Shown one piece after another: positions 13,001-24,223 of a stretch of DNA of 64,000 nt. The stretch comes from Blastomussa wellsi (lineage: Eukaryota > Cnidaria > Anthozoa > Scleractinia > Plerogyridae): assembly GCA_947652115.1 (NCBI GenBank), contig OX393564.1, positions 1,137,286 to 1,201,285 of the forward strand, in the 5' to 3' direction. The notes under the pieces are model-generated. The model worked only from the letters and a program-made list of their open reading frames with translations, searched no databases and was not told where the DNA came from. The translations under genes were made by a program, and so were the position numbers. The first letter of the stretch is position 1, and each line of letters starts with the position of its first letter.

Positions 13001-16000
13001 TGTTTCCTCTGTTTCAAGACGAGTCTTGTTGCACAACCTTTCATATGGAAATGAGTTTTACTCGCATGTCTTTTGTCTTGAAAATCAAACTCATTTCCAT
13101 GTGAAAGGTTGTGCACCAAGACTCGTTTTGGAACAGAAGAAAGCAACACGGAAGTGGCTTATTTTTTATGCTGAACGCAACACTCCAGCATAATTAATGC
13201 CAATACTTTTATAATATTTTCAAAACCTTGAAGCAATTGATCCAAATGGTCGCAACGACATTACAAATAAATAAAGTTCAACTTTTGATTCATAAACAAT
13301 ACGACTTTTTTATTTTCTTAAAACAGTAAAACAGTGGTCGAGCGGGAAGTTGTGTGGCAGGGATTTCAGCTCGCTCTGTAAAGTGTGTACAGAGACTGAG
13401 CAACCGTATTCAATAAAAAGCGTTTAAAAACGCTTTAAAAGCCATCTAAACAAACATACGATAGTTAAGCTGTTAAGTTTGCAAAATGTAAGATATTACA
13501 CGGAAGGCTCTCTCAATTTGTTTGCTTAGCTGTCAAACCTGCTCTTGTGGAATGTCCAGTTCTTTTCCTTTTCTATTGCAGTGTTCTAGTGTTGACGTCA
13601 CTGGTACTAGTTTCCGCTTGACTTGGTCATGTGTCCAAATAACAATTCGTCCTAACCAAATAGACAATTTTTTCCAGCATTGCTAGTTTCTATGTATAGC
13701 TTAATTTTCTGTTTTAATCATCCCCAGCAAGACCAAAGACATGTTCCTCCAATAAAAATTGTCATGCTAAGCAGGGAAGATGTGACGAAGGAACGTGTCG
13801 CTGTGTTGGAATGTACGCTGGAAACGGTGTCCACTGCAGAAGTAAGAGACAATGCAAGAAATAACGTGTGCTTGGTTGAACGGGACGGGAGGGGGAGGGT
13901 AGAACTGCGTATGTGAAGGGACTTGGAAGTGCGTCATAGCGGTGCATGGCAACCGAGTGTGCAAAGTAGTAATCGAATGGTTGCTAAGAGCATAGTGCAT
14001 AAATACACCGGAATGGTTATTAAGCTTGATAATTTTCTTTTTTTAGCGGACATCGTTTGGCCTTGACCACGTACAGTACACAATCAGTTTGTGGGTTTTA
14101 TTCCCCAGAGCCTCGCAGTGGTGTCAAATTACACTCAGTCCAATTACTATTGCTCGTCAAAATGAACGCATCTCATTTTATCTGCATTCGGCAATCCGAA
14201 AGTTTTCACGCCCGGCCATCATGTAGGCAAATGTAATGTAGCAACGAATTCAATTAAGATTTCTCTCTCTCTTTGCTGTATACCGCATCGTGACAAGAAC
14301 TGCTGGATTAGTCGCTTCGTTAAAAATTTGTTGAATAACTAAAAAATTATCATGCTCAATCTCTCGGAATATCGTGTGATTTAAGCCACCTCGGCCTACG
14401 GCTTCGTCGACTAAGTATCGGGCGATATTCCGTGCGATTTCTCAGCATAATTGTTAATTATTCACGGCTTAATGTGAGCACAAGCTTGGCCAAAGCGCGC
14501 TCAAAGCCTTTTCTAAAAAATTATACGGAACTTAAAATGCAAACAAGTACCATATCTTTTTTTATCAGAGGCCAAATCCTGTCCGAAGAAAGTCAAATGT
14601 GGAAGCAACGCTAGATGCCTGGTCGATCCTTTGTTTCCCAAAACTACCAACTGCGTATGTAAACAAGGCTTTAAAAAAGACAAGAAAGGAAAATGTGTAG
14701 GTAGGTGGTGATTACGAAAAAGACGCTGGTTTGATTGGTGAAGGCCTCTGCAATTTTCACTCATATCAACCTTCAACTGATAAATAAATTAAAAGGTGCA
14801 AACGAACGAACGAACGAAAGATGGATAGATAAATGAATGAACCAATGAAGGACATGATTCACAATTTAATAAACTAAATTTGTAAAATACCTGGCCAAGA
14901 AGGAAGAATCAATGATTTTTCATCCTGTTGTCAACTGGTCTTTCAGAGTGCTTAAGCAACAATCACTGCAAGAAGACCTATTCAATATGTGTTAAAGGAA
15001 AGTGTGGGTGCCAGGGAGAGCTTATATTGGGCAAGACGTCATGCGAGGCTGGTAAGAACACAGCTATAATCGGGAAACCCGGCTCCTAATACAGTTTAAG
15101 TTAATGTAAGTCGAGAGGTTTAGAAATCATGAGAAAGTGAAGAGAGAAGTACCGATCGTGACGTTTTGTCAATTGTTGTCGATTGTTAGTGCACACGCCG
15201 GCAGTAAAGAGACCTTTGTCCCGATGATTAAGTGGCAAAGGGTTGACAATAATTCGCGTAAACGAGGTTTGGTGGTGAATTTTGAGCATATGAGTTCATC
15301 CTGCATAATGCCTTTTCCCCGGCCTTCCTTATGGAGTCGTACTTCCCTAGATGGCAGGACAAGTTATGAAAAATTGAACGAGGTACCTTTCCACGTTTTT
15401 ATTGTTGTTACTATTTTGTGGAAATTTGAGATTTTGCACCTTTTTAACCTTTAGAATGAATATTCGGGGAGTATTAAACAGTATTACTGGTTTACTTATT
15501 TATTACAAGTAAGTAGTTGTCCTGGATTTGCGTAACATCAGTGTAGGTTACATAAAGCCCCTTGTTGTTTTTCTCTCCAGCGCCATTACACAAATGCAAA
15601 AGTGACAAGAACTGTGATTCTCAGGCGAAATGCGAGAAAGGAAAATGCATTTGTCAAGGAAACACCACCGGAAATGGGCAAAACTGCAGAAGTAAATTTT
15701 ACCGTTAATAAGTAACTTTTAAAAAACAAATAGACAGCTAGTGTTGTTACAAGCATAGGCGTACGCACCCCCACCCCCCCCCCCTGGAAAAAATTGCCCG
15801 TACGCCTGTGATTACAAGACGTATACAGTTGATAGGGCTAATAACTCAACCATAAGTCAACCAAACAGAATGCTGCATTTCAGGCCCAATATTTTATACA
15901 TATTGGACCTGGTACACATATTGCTCGCCTTCAATCATAAACTCGGTTCTGCACTTGTACTTGGTAAATAACAGACACTGATATTTTCTTCGGATCACAA

Positions 16001-19000
16001 TATAGCAGAAAATTAATGTTTTCAAGGTTATTCATTTAAGTTTTGAAGGCTTCCATAGCAACATTAAAAATGAGATCAATATAGTTTCATATGTAAGTTA
16101 TATTTTCTGCTGATGAGAAGGATAGGGTCTTTGATCCTTGTTTACATGAGGTGAATTGCTCAGTGATTGGTCGTCAAAGTTTGTCGCGGCGAATTGCCCG
16201 GTAGCGTATCTCGGCCTTTCGTCACAGCCACACCGGGGTGTTCACCCAGGAGAGATATGATACCTTTCTTTTATGCCTCTTATACCAATAAACACCTACA
16301 TATTTTCAGAAACGGGATCATGCCCAAGCTATTTCTTCTGTGGTCCTGGAGGCGAATGTTACGTGGATCCGCTTATGCAAAAGACGAGATTATGCAAATG
16401 TAACGAGGGATTTTTACAAACAAAGGATGGCAAGTGTGCACGTAGGTTAAACTTTTATTTTCATGTACGTATACCCATGATCAAATTAAATATTTATAAA
16501 CTAATGAATAACTCTTTCAGTTATTACGTGGCTGCCACAATAGTTCTGGCTAACACAATATATCTTTTGGTAATTTGGATGAAACTGTGTTCTGAAAATT
16601 AAAATTTGATCATCATTTACGATCATCATTTAGTAAGCTTTAATACTATGTAAATTAGCACACATTCCTCTTTGCGCTTTCTTTTGCATTTTTCTCAGAA
16701 TGCCTCAAGGACACGGATTGCAAATATGGCGCGTGTGGCTTGTTTGGAATTTGCTATTGTAAATTCGCTGGACAAGTCAGAGTGGGGAATACTTGCATAC
16801 CTGGTGAGATTACAGACAAATGTTACTTGTTATCCATCTGATTTTTCAAGTCAGAGGTCCTTGATGCGGGATTGATAAATAAGATAAAATTCAAAATAAA
16901 AACAAGATCAGCATCCCAAACATGAGGAGGAACAAGTTCAGTTTAATTGAAAAATAATGAATGCAATTTTTACCTTCAAGTGATTGAACGCGCCCGAAAT
17001 GAAAGTTAGATTTGTATAGGAAATCACACACCTCGAGTACAATTCGTGATTAATAGGTGCGAGTGATGGTTTGAAAGCTCTCAAAATTGCACGATGATAT
17101 TTCAAGCGAGTGCAATTTGAGAACGTTCAAAACATCACTCGTACCTATTCAGTAAATCACGAATTGTACGAGAAGGCCGTGCGATTTTTGTTTATAGTAC
17201 ATTCAACAAAATTATTTCGCATTTATTTCTTACCTCTGCATAAAATGGTTAAAAGGTTAGGGTTAAATTTGTGCTCTTCAGTGCACCTGCGCGATACATT
17301 TATCCAGGTTTGTGTGCTTTTCTTTGTATTTTCGTTAGTTGCTGTTTCTTTAAGTTTTTAACGCTCGTCCTCGTTAGAGAAAACAAAACGACTGTCGGCC
17401 ATTTTGTCTCTTCCATAGAAACGTAATAGGTACTACAATTCGAGATTAATTGTACTACTATCTTCCAATCAGAATAAAGTAATTTTGTTGAGCTCGAGTG
17501 TAATATAACAACGGAAATTACACTGGAGGAATTTATTTTACCGTTAAACAGGTTTATCGTAGATAAAGACTGTTCATTGGTTCGTTGGTTGGGGCGTACG
17601 CTTTTGTTTGTAATTCCGCTGATCAGTGTATAATGCTTTCTTTTAAATAGATACCGTTTAATTTTGAGACAGAAAGTAATTTGCGAGCAGTCTATCGTAT
17701 AATAAATAAACATACATAACAGAAGATGGTAGAGCAAGATCGTCTCATTGCATTCACTCACATTTTGGCATGCTACTCTTGTCTAATACAAACTTACCGA
17801 GTCTCTCATTTCTCAAGGTCCTCTGCATCCATGCAACAAGAAAGCAGACTGTGATAAACCTGCCAAATGCCATCAAGGAAAGTGTCACTGTATTGGAAAG
17901 ACACTAACAGGAAACGGAAAATGGTGCAGAGGTAATGTGATAAAACATTATTTTGTTTTACTGTGTTTTCAGTATAAAAAAACTCATACTCATTGTTTAA
18001 ATATATGATTATAGACCAAACGTTTGGTGGATGTCATCAAAGTGTTACGTTACCAGGGAGCTTGTTGAGAATGGCTATAGTGAGGCCAAAGTTTATTGCA
18101 ACCTTTGCCCTACGGACATTATTGACCATTTTCGCATTGCCCATAATACACCTTGTTTACCTTTGCATACGCATTGTCTTCTGATTCTCTTGGGACGACT
18201 GTACTACCCAGGAGAATTGGGAAACAAAGGTTATGCAAAATTTTGGGGGGTTAACAAGGTGTATCATGGGCAATGCGAAAATGGTCAATTGGCGGCATTG
18301 CAGCCGGGTACTGGCATCGTAGCGAATTGTGCCCTGAAAACGCAGGCGACAGCTCGACAAAGAGGGCAGGCCTTGTCAGTAAGATTGTCCTTTAGCACTT
18401 ACTACCTGGAGAAACGCCCTCGAAACCAGGCTCTACGCGGATTGAGTCAAAACGATCTCGAGCTTCGGGCTTGACAAGCAATTAGCTGGAAGTAATATAA
18501 TAATGATACCCGCAATCAACATTTTACAGATACCCTGCCATGCCCAGCGGAATATGAAGAGAAGTGTAAGGCTGCCGGTACCGGTGTGGTGTCATGTATT
18601 GTTGATCCTTACTGGCCTGACCAACCTAAATGCAAATGTCACTTGGGCTTTAAGACTTCTGAAGCTGGTATTTGCGTGGGTATGTTGCTACAGTACAACT
18701 TAACAATGGATTAAAACTTTGTAGGAGTCAGGTTTGCCTCTGACCCAGAACATGTTTCAGCCTTTCCACATATGTGGCTCAATTTTGCATGTCAGTCAGA
18801 CGATACTTATAATTACTAAGTTTTGCCGGGTACGATTTTTAGCAAGGCGTCTCTCACAGTGAAGCATGATAGAAATGCTCTAGAGTTAAACCTGACTGAC
18901 TCTTGAGCCCTGACTTCACTAGGTTATGTTCAGTAAAGACAAAATTCAAAAATTATTGTTTCCTTTAGAAAGACAGACTGTCCATCACGACTTTGACCAT

Positions 19001-21716
19001 CCCCGGTCATTTTGCAATATAGTTTTCCTGCAACATTGCATCAAGCTGTTTAAAATGCCGTTTATTTTTTCAACAGAAATGACCGAATGTGAGAAGAAGG
19101 GTCTCGTGTGCCTGGCTGGAGAGGTTTGCAAACAGGATCGAGGCACTTACGGCTGCGCTTGCCGCGATGGTTATGAACAGATCCATGTAAACGGAAATAG
19201 TACGACAAGTAAGGGGACGTGTCAAGGTAGGCCCTGAATTGCGAGCAATTTGCACTTGGATGAAGTGAAAATATTAATTAGAGTCGGACTGAATAAGTTA
19301 GAAACGGAATCAATAAATTTGTTAGAGAGTGAATAATTTATTATATTGATAACTGACAAAGAATTAGTATTCCGAGGGTTAAGCCTCGTCTTCACGCGGG
19401 GTCTATTAGACGTCGCAAGATGGCGGTCTTTCAGGCATTCATATTTGAAGTATCTCCCATTTAGCAGGATCGTACCCGGTCGCCATTTTTGTTTTCTGAA
19501 GCGAGAGACGATTGGATACGTTCCGGTAGTTTGAGGTGCGTGCAGATTCGTATACAGTCTTGCCCCGCCACCAAAGCACGAAAATAGCGACCCCGTATGA
19601 GTCTGCCATTTTAGACACCTTCTTGGGTGACATCTTGGATTTGAACTGGGACGGAGTGGTAAACGGTCTCATGGTTCGTTTGGAGTCTAATACAGTTCAG
19701 AACCTTTTTTGAGTTAATCCTTTAGTATTGCAGTAGCGAAGCATTATAACCACTTTACGACCTGAAAAAAGATAATGTCAGTCGAAAACTATGTACTCTA
19801 AACACCTCTCGCAGATATCGATGAATGCAAAGGAGAAGTTTGCTCCACGATCTCGAACTCTGTCTGTGTGAATCTGGAAGGAAGCTTCAAGTGTGAGTGT
19901 AAAGAAGGGTTCCAAAAGAGCGCTAATGGTAGTGTCTGTGAGGGTAAGTAGGTTCTGATCTGATTGATCTCAGTGCAAACTGTAGCTATAGTCTAATAGT
20001 GATGCGCTGTTTTAAGGTGCTTAGTGATATTACGAAGCCTCTTTGGAAGGGCCGGGATACTGATCCCTACAGACTTAAAGATTTTATAAACATAAAGTTC
20101 TTGTTTTGCGTTGTAGCAATGAATAGTGCTGTATGCGGGTGCAGTTTTGGCTTAAATCAAGTTTGCCAAGAAGGTGTTTGTAAATGTTCTCCTGGATTTA
20201 TCAAAAATAGCGAAGGAGATTGCGAAGGTAAGAACTTTATATTTCGTATGGGTGGATCTAGGGGAGGGGTTACAGGGCTTGGGTGGGTGGAGTGAGATCA
20301 TGAATGGACTGATAGCGGCTGCCATATAAGCGCCTTTATATGCTGAAATCCGATCTCACCCCTGACTAGAAATGTAAAAGCGCATTTGATGCACCCTCCT
20401 AAGTAAAATCCCGGATCCGTCCCTTCCTCGTGTGCTATCATGCCTCGTTACGTGCTACCATAAATGCTTGTCCCCAGCTGGGTTTATTGCACTGTGTTCT
20501 TGGGCAAGATGCTCTCATAGTGCTTGTCTCTAGCCAGAACTATAAATGGACGGGTACCTTCGAAGTGCTAAGGAAACACCATAGTATGCTGTAGAGTAAC
20601 CTGTGATGGACAGGTGGATAATAATACTTCTAGCCACTTCAAGCTACAGAAACCGGAGTTAATATCCGGGAACTATGAGACTTGTTATGAGCTTAAGTGC
20701 GACAACTGGTATTGAGTTTCGCAGTCAATTTTAATATTAATTAATAGGGAAATTCTGTTTTCAGATGTGGATGAGTGTTCTCAAGGTGAACATGTATGCC
20801 GTGGTACTAATGAAAAGTGTGTAAACGAAGAGGGAAAATACTCTTGTGAATGTCAATCGGGATACGAGAAGAAGAGCGAAATCTGTGTGAAGAAGGGTAA
20901 GCCTTTGATGAAGTTATCAACAGATTGGTCTGAGGAAATAATAATAATAATAATAATAATAACTTTATTTAAGTGTCAATGTATTTAGCACTGCTGTGCT
21001 AATTGGGGACACTGTAAATACGTAAACAAATATTATAAATGAAACAGAAAGTTTTTAAAAATCCCAACTGGCAGGAGGCAGACCAGCTGGCTATTTACAA
21101 AGCATGGAGGAGTTGAATTCGGAACCACCGAAGACAAATCCGTTTTAGTGGCAGGGAGGAGGACTCGAACCAGGGACCACCTGATTACAAGTCCAGCGCC
21201 CTGACCACTAGGCCACGCTCGCCTCCGTAAATAACTAGCTGCACACGGAAGGCCAGAAACACACCATACTACAAAAATTCGTTACTGAATGAAGCCGAAG
21301 ACTAACGCCTATTTTTTCCATTAACTCTTTCTTAGAGGAATGTAAGTGCAAAAAACACGAAATGTGCCGGAAGGGAAAATGCAAATGCAAGAAAGGATAC
21401 AAGAGGAGTATAAAAGGACACTGTTTTCCTCGAGGTAAAGTTAAAAGGGAGAAATGATAACAGGCAATCTTTTCAGATAATGCAATAATATTTGTAAAAT
21501 CAGCATGCATTCAGTTCGTTCAATAGAAAACCTTGTCCATTATTCCTATTATTATTTTGTGTATAAAATGTTTTTTAATTCTGATTTCAGTTTCTTTCTC
21601 CATATCTAGTTGTAGGTGATAGTCTAGTAACTGGTTCTGGCGAGACGTTACATGTCAACAGTTTCCTGAGCGCTCTCATTCTTGGAATGCTTGGGCGCCT
21701 GGCTTTCACAGCATAA
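10081..21716 (+). CDS. Gene B: complete 16-EGF secreted/GPI-anchored protein, 18 exons
   Basis: Predicted 728 residues. Exons: signal 10081-10162; a 11026-11145; b 12064-12234; c 12755-12877; d 13728-13841; e 14569-14700; f 14947-15051; d 15581-15691; e 16310-16441; f 16699-16803; d 17818-17931; e 18530-18679; g 19077-19226; h 19815-19943; extra i-like 20117-20227; h' 20765-20896; i 21336-21434; tail 21610-21716 (stop 21714-21716). All introns are phase 1 and the exon lengths sum to a whole number of codons, which supports the model. The start MGLLKTQI is followed by a hydrophobic signal peptide ending GGLYA. The tail, GSGETLHV then LSALILGMLGRLAFTA, looks like a GPI signal. The last acceptor could instead be the TAG ending at 21615, which removes two codons. 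An exon between h and h' (CGCSFGLNQVC) is absent from D and E. Surface or extracellular location is inferred; function is unknown. Confidence 0.85.
10764..10822. repeat. Near-perfect 59 bp palindrome in intron 1 of gene B
   Basis: GTCGGATATGAGATGGTAGA on the left is matched inversely by CTATCTCATATCCAAC on the right, with a TAGCTATATATAGCTA centre. Likely a decayed MITE hairpin. Confidence 0.6.
11253..11462. repeat. TA-flanked MITE, 210 bp
   Basis: Terminal repeats GGCCATTTTACAGTTC and GAACTGTAAAATGGTC, each flanked by TA (11251-11252, 11463-11464), consistent with a Tc1/mariner-type target duplication. Intron of gene B. Confidence 0.6.
13001..13145. repeat. Inverted repeat element with arms of about 45-55 bp
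   Basis: The left arm contains GCACAACCTTTCATATGGAA and the right arm TTCCATGTGAAAGGTTGTGC, with a loop of about 30 bp. Intron of gene B. Confidence 0.65.
17032..17178. repeat. Inverted repeat (MITE-like), arms about 60 bp
   Basis: GTACAATTCGTGATTAATAG on the left is matched by CTATTCAGTAAATCACGAAT and TTGTAC on the right; GTGCGAGTGATG pairs with CATCACTCGTAC. Intron of gene B. Confidence 0.65.
18113..18300. repeat. Inverted repeat element in an intron of gene B
   Basis: TTGACCATTTTCGCATTGCC (left, about 18122) is repeated inverted as GGCAATGCGAAAATGGTCAA on the right (about 18270-18290); the ACACCTTGTT/AACAAGGTGT blocks also pair. Confidence 0.65.
20460..20670. mobile_element. SINE body fragment
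   Basis: TTCTTGGGCAAGATGCTCTC, CTGTGATGGACAGG and ATAATACTTCTAGCCACTTC resemble, in opposite sense, blocks of the SINE copy at 52535-52783. No clear tRNA head. Confidence 0.4.
20938..21227 (-). mobile_element. Near-intact tRNA-derived SINE
   Basis: Read on the - strand it starts GGAGGCGAGCGTGGCCTAGT (A box TGGCCTAGTGG), then has B box GGTTCGAGTCC about 45 bp on, then an unrelated body, and ends in a (TTA)n tail at 20938-20962. The tRNA part is a SINE head rather than a functional tRNA gene, since it runs straight into the body. Intron of gene B. Confidence 0.8.
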
Positions 21717-22105
21717 ATGAAACCTCGACTGCTTCTTTGCTGTTGCTGAACTTTATATCTTTTCCTTTATTTATTGTAACAGTATCTGGAAAACTTATCA
21801 GGAACTGAAATAATGCGCATGTTATTTAATTACTGTATATATTAACAGGACCTCAGAAGCGAAGCCTTCCCAATTATTACACTGTCATTGATAATTTTTA
21901 ATCAAGAAGACCAACTCATTATACACCCTACTTTTTGTTTGAGGACGAATATTGGTTAGCCACTTACTAACGAAAAACGTCTGTTCATATTACGAGAAAA
22001 CGTTCATATAGATGAGAAAAGACGTTTCTTAGCTTGCACCATAAATGAACGAGATGCCAGTGTTACTTTCAGTTCTCACTTATTTCTGTCCGTGGTTGTC
22101 GATCC

Positions 22106-22111
22106 AATAAA
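22106..22111 (+). terminator. Gene B poly(A) signal
   Basis: AATAAA 390 bp after the stop, followed by CTCACTTTGCTTTG, nearly identical to the gene A 3'-end. Confidence 0.7.
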
Positions 22112-23762
22112 CTCACTTTGCTTTGTTTTTGAATATCCTTCTCTATTTGCTTTCCGGATTTAGGCTGTTTTAAGTCTTCTTGGCAGTGACTTTTGTTTCT
22201 CTACATTTCCTTTTGACACTTTGAATTATCATTCGATTCTTTTTCCCTCTTTTTCATTGGTCCAATACCACGTAACCTACAAATAACTTCCTACGACATT
22301 ACCGTCCAACAGTGACTTGCTTTATAAGAACAAAATGATATGAAACTGAATAACAATAAATTAAATACAAGAGAATGTCATCAAGTACGAAATCGGAAAT
22401 TGGATTCTAAGTATATGGCTATCACTGTATTTTTTCAGAGTGGAAAATAAAAGGATGGATTGCTTATGTGACTGTTATGCAGAATTCAAATAGAATTAGT
22501 ACCTTCGGCGCACTATTGCTCCAGCGAAAGGTCTTGGTCTCTACTTTAATCTCCCCACCCCCCTCGCAACACAGCGACAATTTTTCACAATTGGTTTGAG
22601 GAAAGGGGATTCAAAAAATTAAGTTATGACGTTTTCATCTCAAAAGAATTTTTAATAGCTAGGCCAGGAACTATTTTTTTAGGAACAAAAACCTTCGACG
22701 GTGATTGAGGTTTTCCCCTTGACTCAATAAAGATATCTAGAAACTTTAGCATAGTTAATTATTTACCTCCACTGTTGCGAACACAATGAGACAAAACTGA
22801 GTCTTTCCATTATCATACTTGCAAGACCGCTTTTCTGATTATGGACTCGCCAAACAGTGCTAGTTCTTTCTTGCACGCGTCAATTACGCACCACAGCAAA
22901 GGTGAAACCTTTTCCTTTCCGTTTAGTAACAAAATTTTCTGTCGAATCTTCAGCGAACTGAACAATTAGCATTCGATTAGAGCTATGCTCGGGAACCTGT
23001 AATTTCCCTATTCCTGGCCAAAAGGGATGCCGGGAAATTCACGGGAAAGAAGTTGGTTCGTCGGCATGCAACATACGTCTAGTTGTATGTTTGACATATA
23101 CGTGTCGATTCACACAATTCTACCAGCAAATATTGCACCGATTGCGTCCTGTAGAAGTCCAAATTCGTACAAATTGCCTTGGTAGGTCTTCGAATCCATC
23201 CACAGAACAGCCAGAGAGACAACTTCACCCATGAACCGCCATGTTTCCCACCTCTGGCTTCTTTCAGACGTCTGCCTTTTTCCACCATTCTAGCTTAACG
23301 ATTCCAGCGTGGGGGCTGCAGTGGAAATGACTCGAAAAAACACTTATAAACCAAAGACGTAACAGATATATTAACCCTGTGTGCTCGCTTATCGAGAAAG
23401 CAACGGCCAAATTCTGACATCACAATGAAAATTTGAGCCCTTGGTGTTATTAAGGTCATTCTCCTGTATTGCATTGCGCATCCTTACTGCGCACGATTTA
23501 TTGCGTCATTAGCGCGCGCACATAAAGAATATGGCGGCGTTTTCTTTACGCCTGGGCTCATGAGAGAGATAAATCGTCGCGAACGAGTATGGTGAGCTAT
23601 ATTTTTCTCTTTATCTGAGACTAGTAATCACCTTCTTCCTATAAACAAACTGTTATTGATGAAAAACGCAGATATGCGTGTGGCCTCGAGATCACGGTAT
23701 TCTAGTCGACAAGCTGAATCAAGGTCGATTAGCAATGCGTGCTTTTATGATGAAACATATCG

Positions 23763-23870
23763 GATTCGCTCCGACGAAGGGCTAACGCTCGAAACGTCAG
23801 CACTTGAATCTCTTTACGGTGGCCAATTGACATTATCAACCCAGTTGATAAAACCAAATTATATATTAAA
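23763..23870 (+). repeat. Hammerhead-like GAAACGTC repeat, copy 1
   Basis: GATTCGCT, CCGACGA, a GGGC/GCTC stem with a TAAC loop, then GAAACGTC-AGC and GAATC, continuing into GGTGGCCAATTGACATTATC and AACCCAGTTGATAAAACC. The same order is found at 54637-54740. Confidence 0.7.
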
Positions 23871-24223
23871 TTGGTCCTTGAAGTCGATACAGTATATCTA
23901 TAGTTATATTTCTTGTTTTTGCTTTCTCCCTATTTCTTCTCCACTCGCAAGACGTGGCGTGAACTATTCAAATTAAATAAGGCTTCTGAAACTGATATTT
24001 TAATTAACGAACTCTATGTTACAGCTGGCATAATTGTCTCAATTGATTACGTAGTAATTAATTAATTAATTAATTTAATTGACGTACCGAAAAAGGTTGT
24101 CTTGCAATGTCATTTAGCAGCTTTTACCGCGCAAACTGGTCATTTCGTTCTTCTTTCAATGCAGAAATCACAATATTGTTTAATACCTAAACTCAAGAAA
24201 ACCAGAAGTTGTACCAAAGTTAT

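Larger units (their letters stand above)
21717..24223. other. B-C intergenic region
   Basis: Contains the gene B 3' UTR and poly(A) signal (22106), a partial copy of the GAAACGTC repeat (23763-23870), an (AATT)n stretch at about 24055-24080, and otherwise AT-rich sequence. No exon recognised. Confidence 0.6.

Noticed and set aside
21150..21227. Possible tRNA gene (A and B boxes on the - strand)
   Set aside because: It continues into a SINE body and a (TTA)n tail, and related heads recur at 29172, 45908 and 52783; it is a SINE head.
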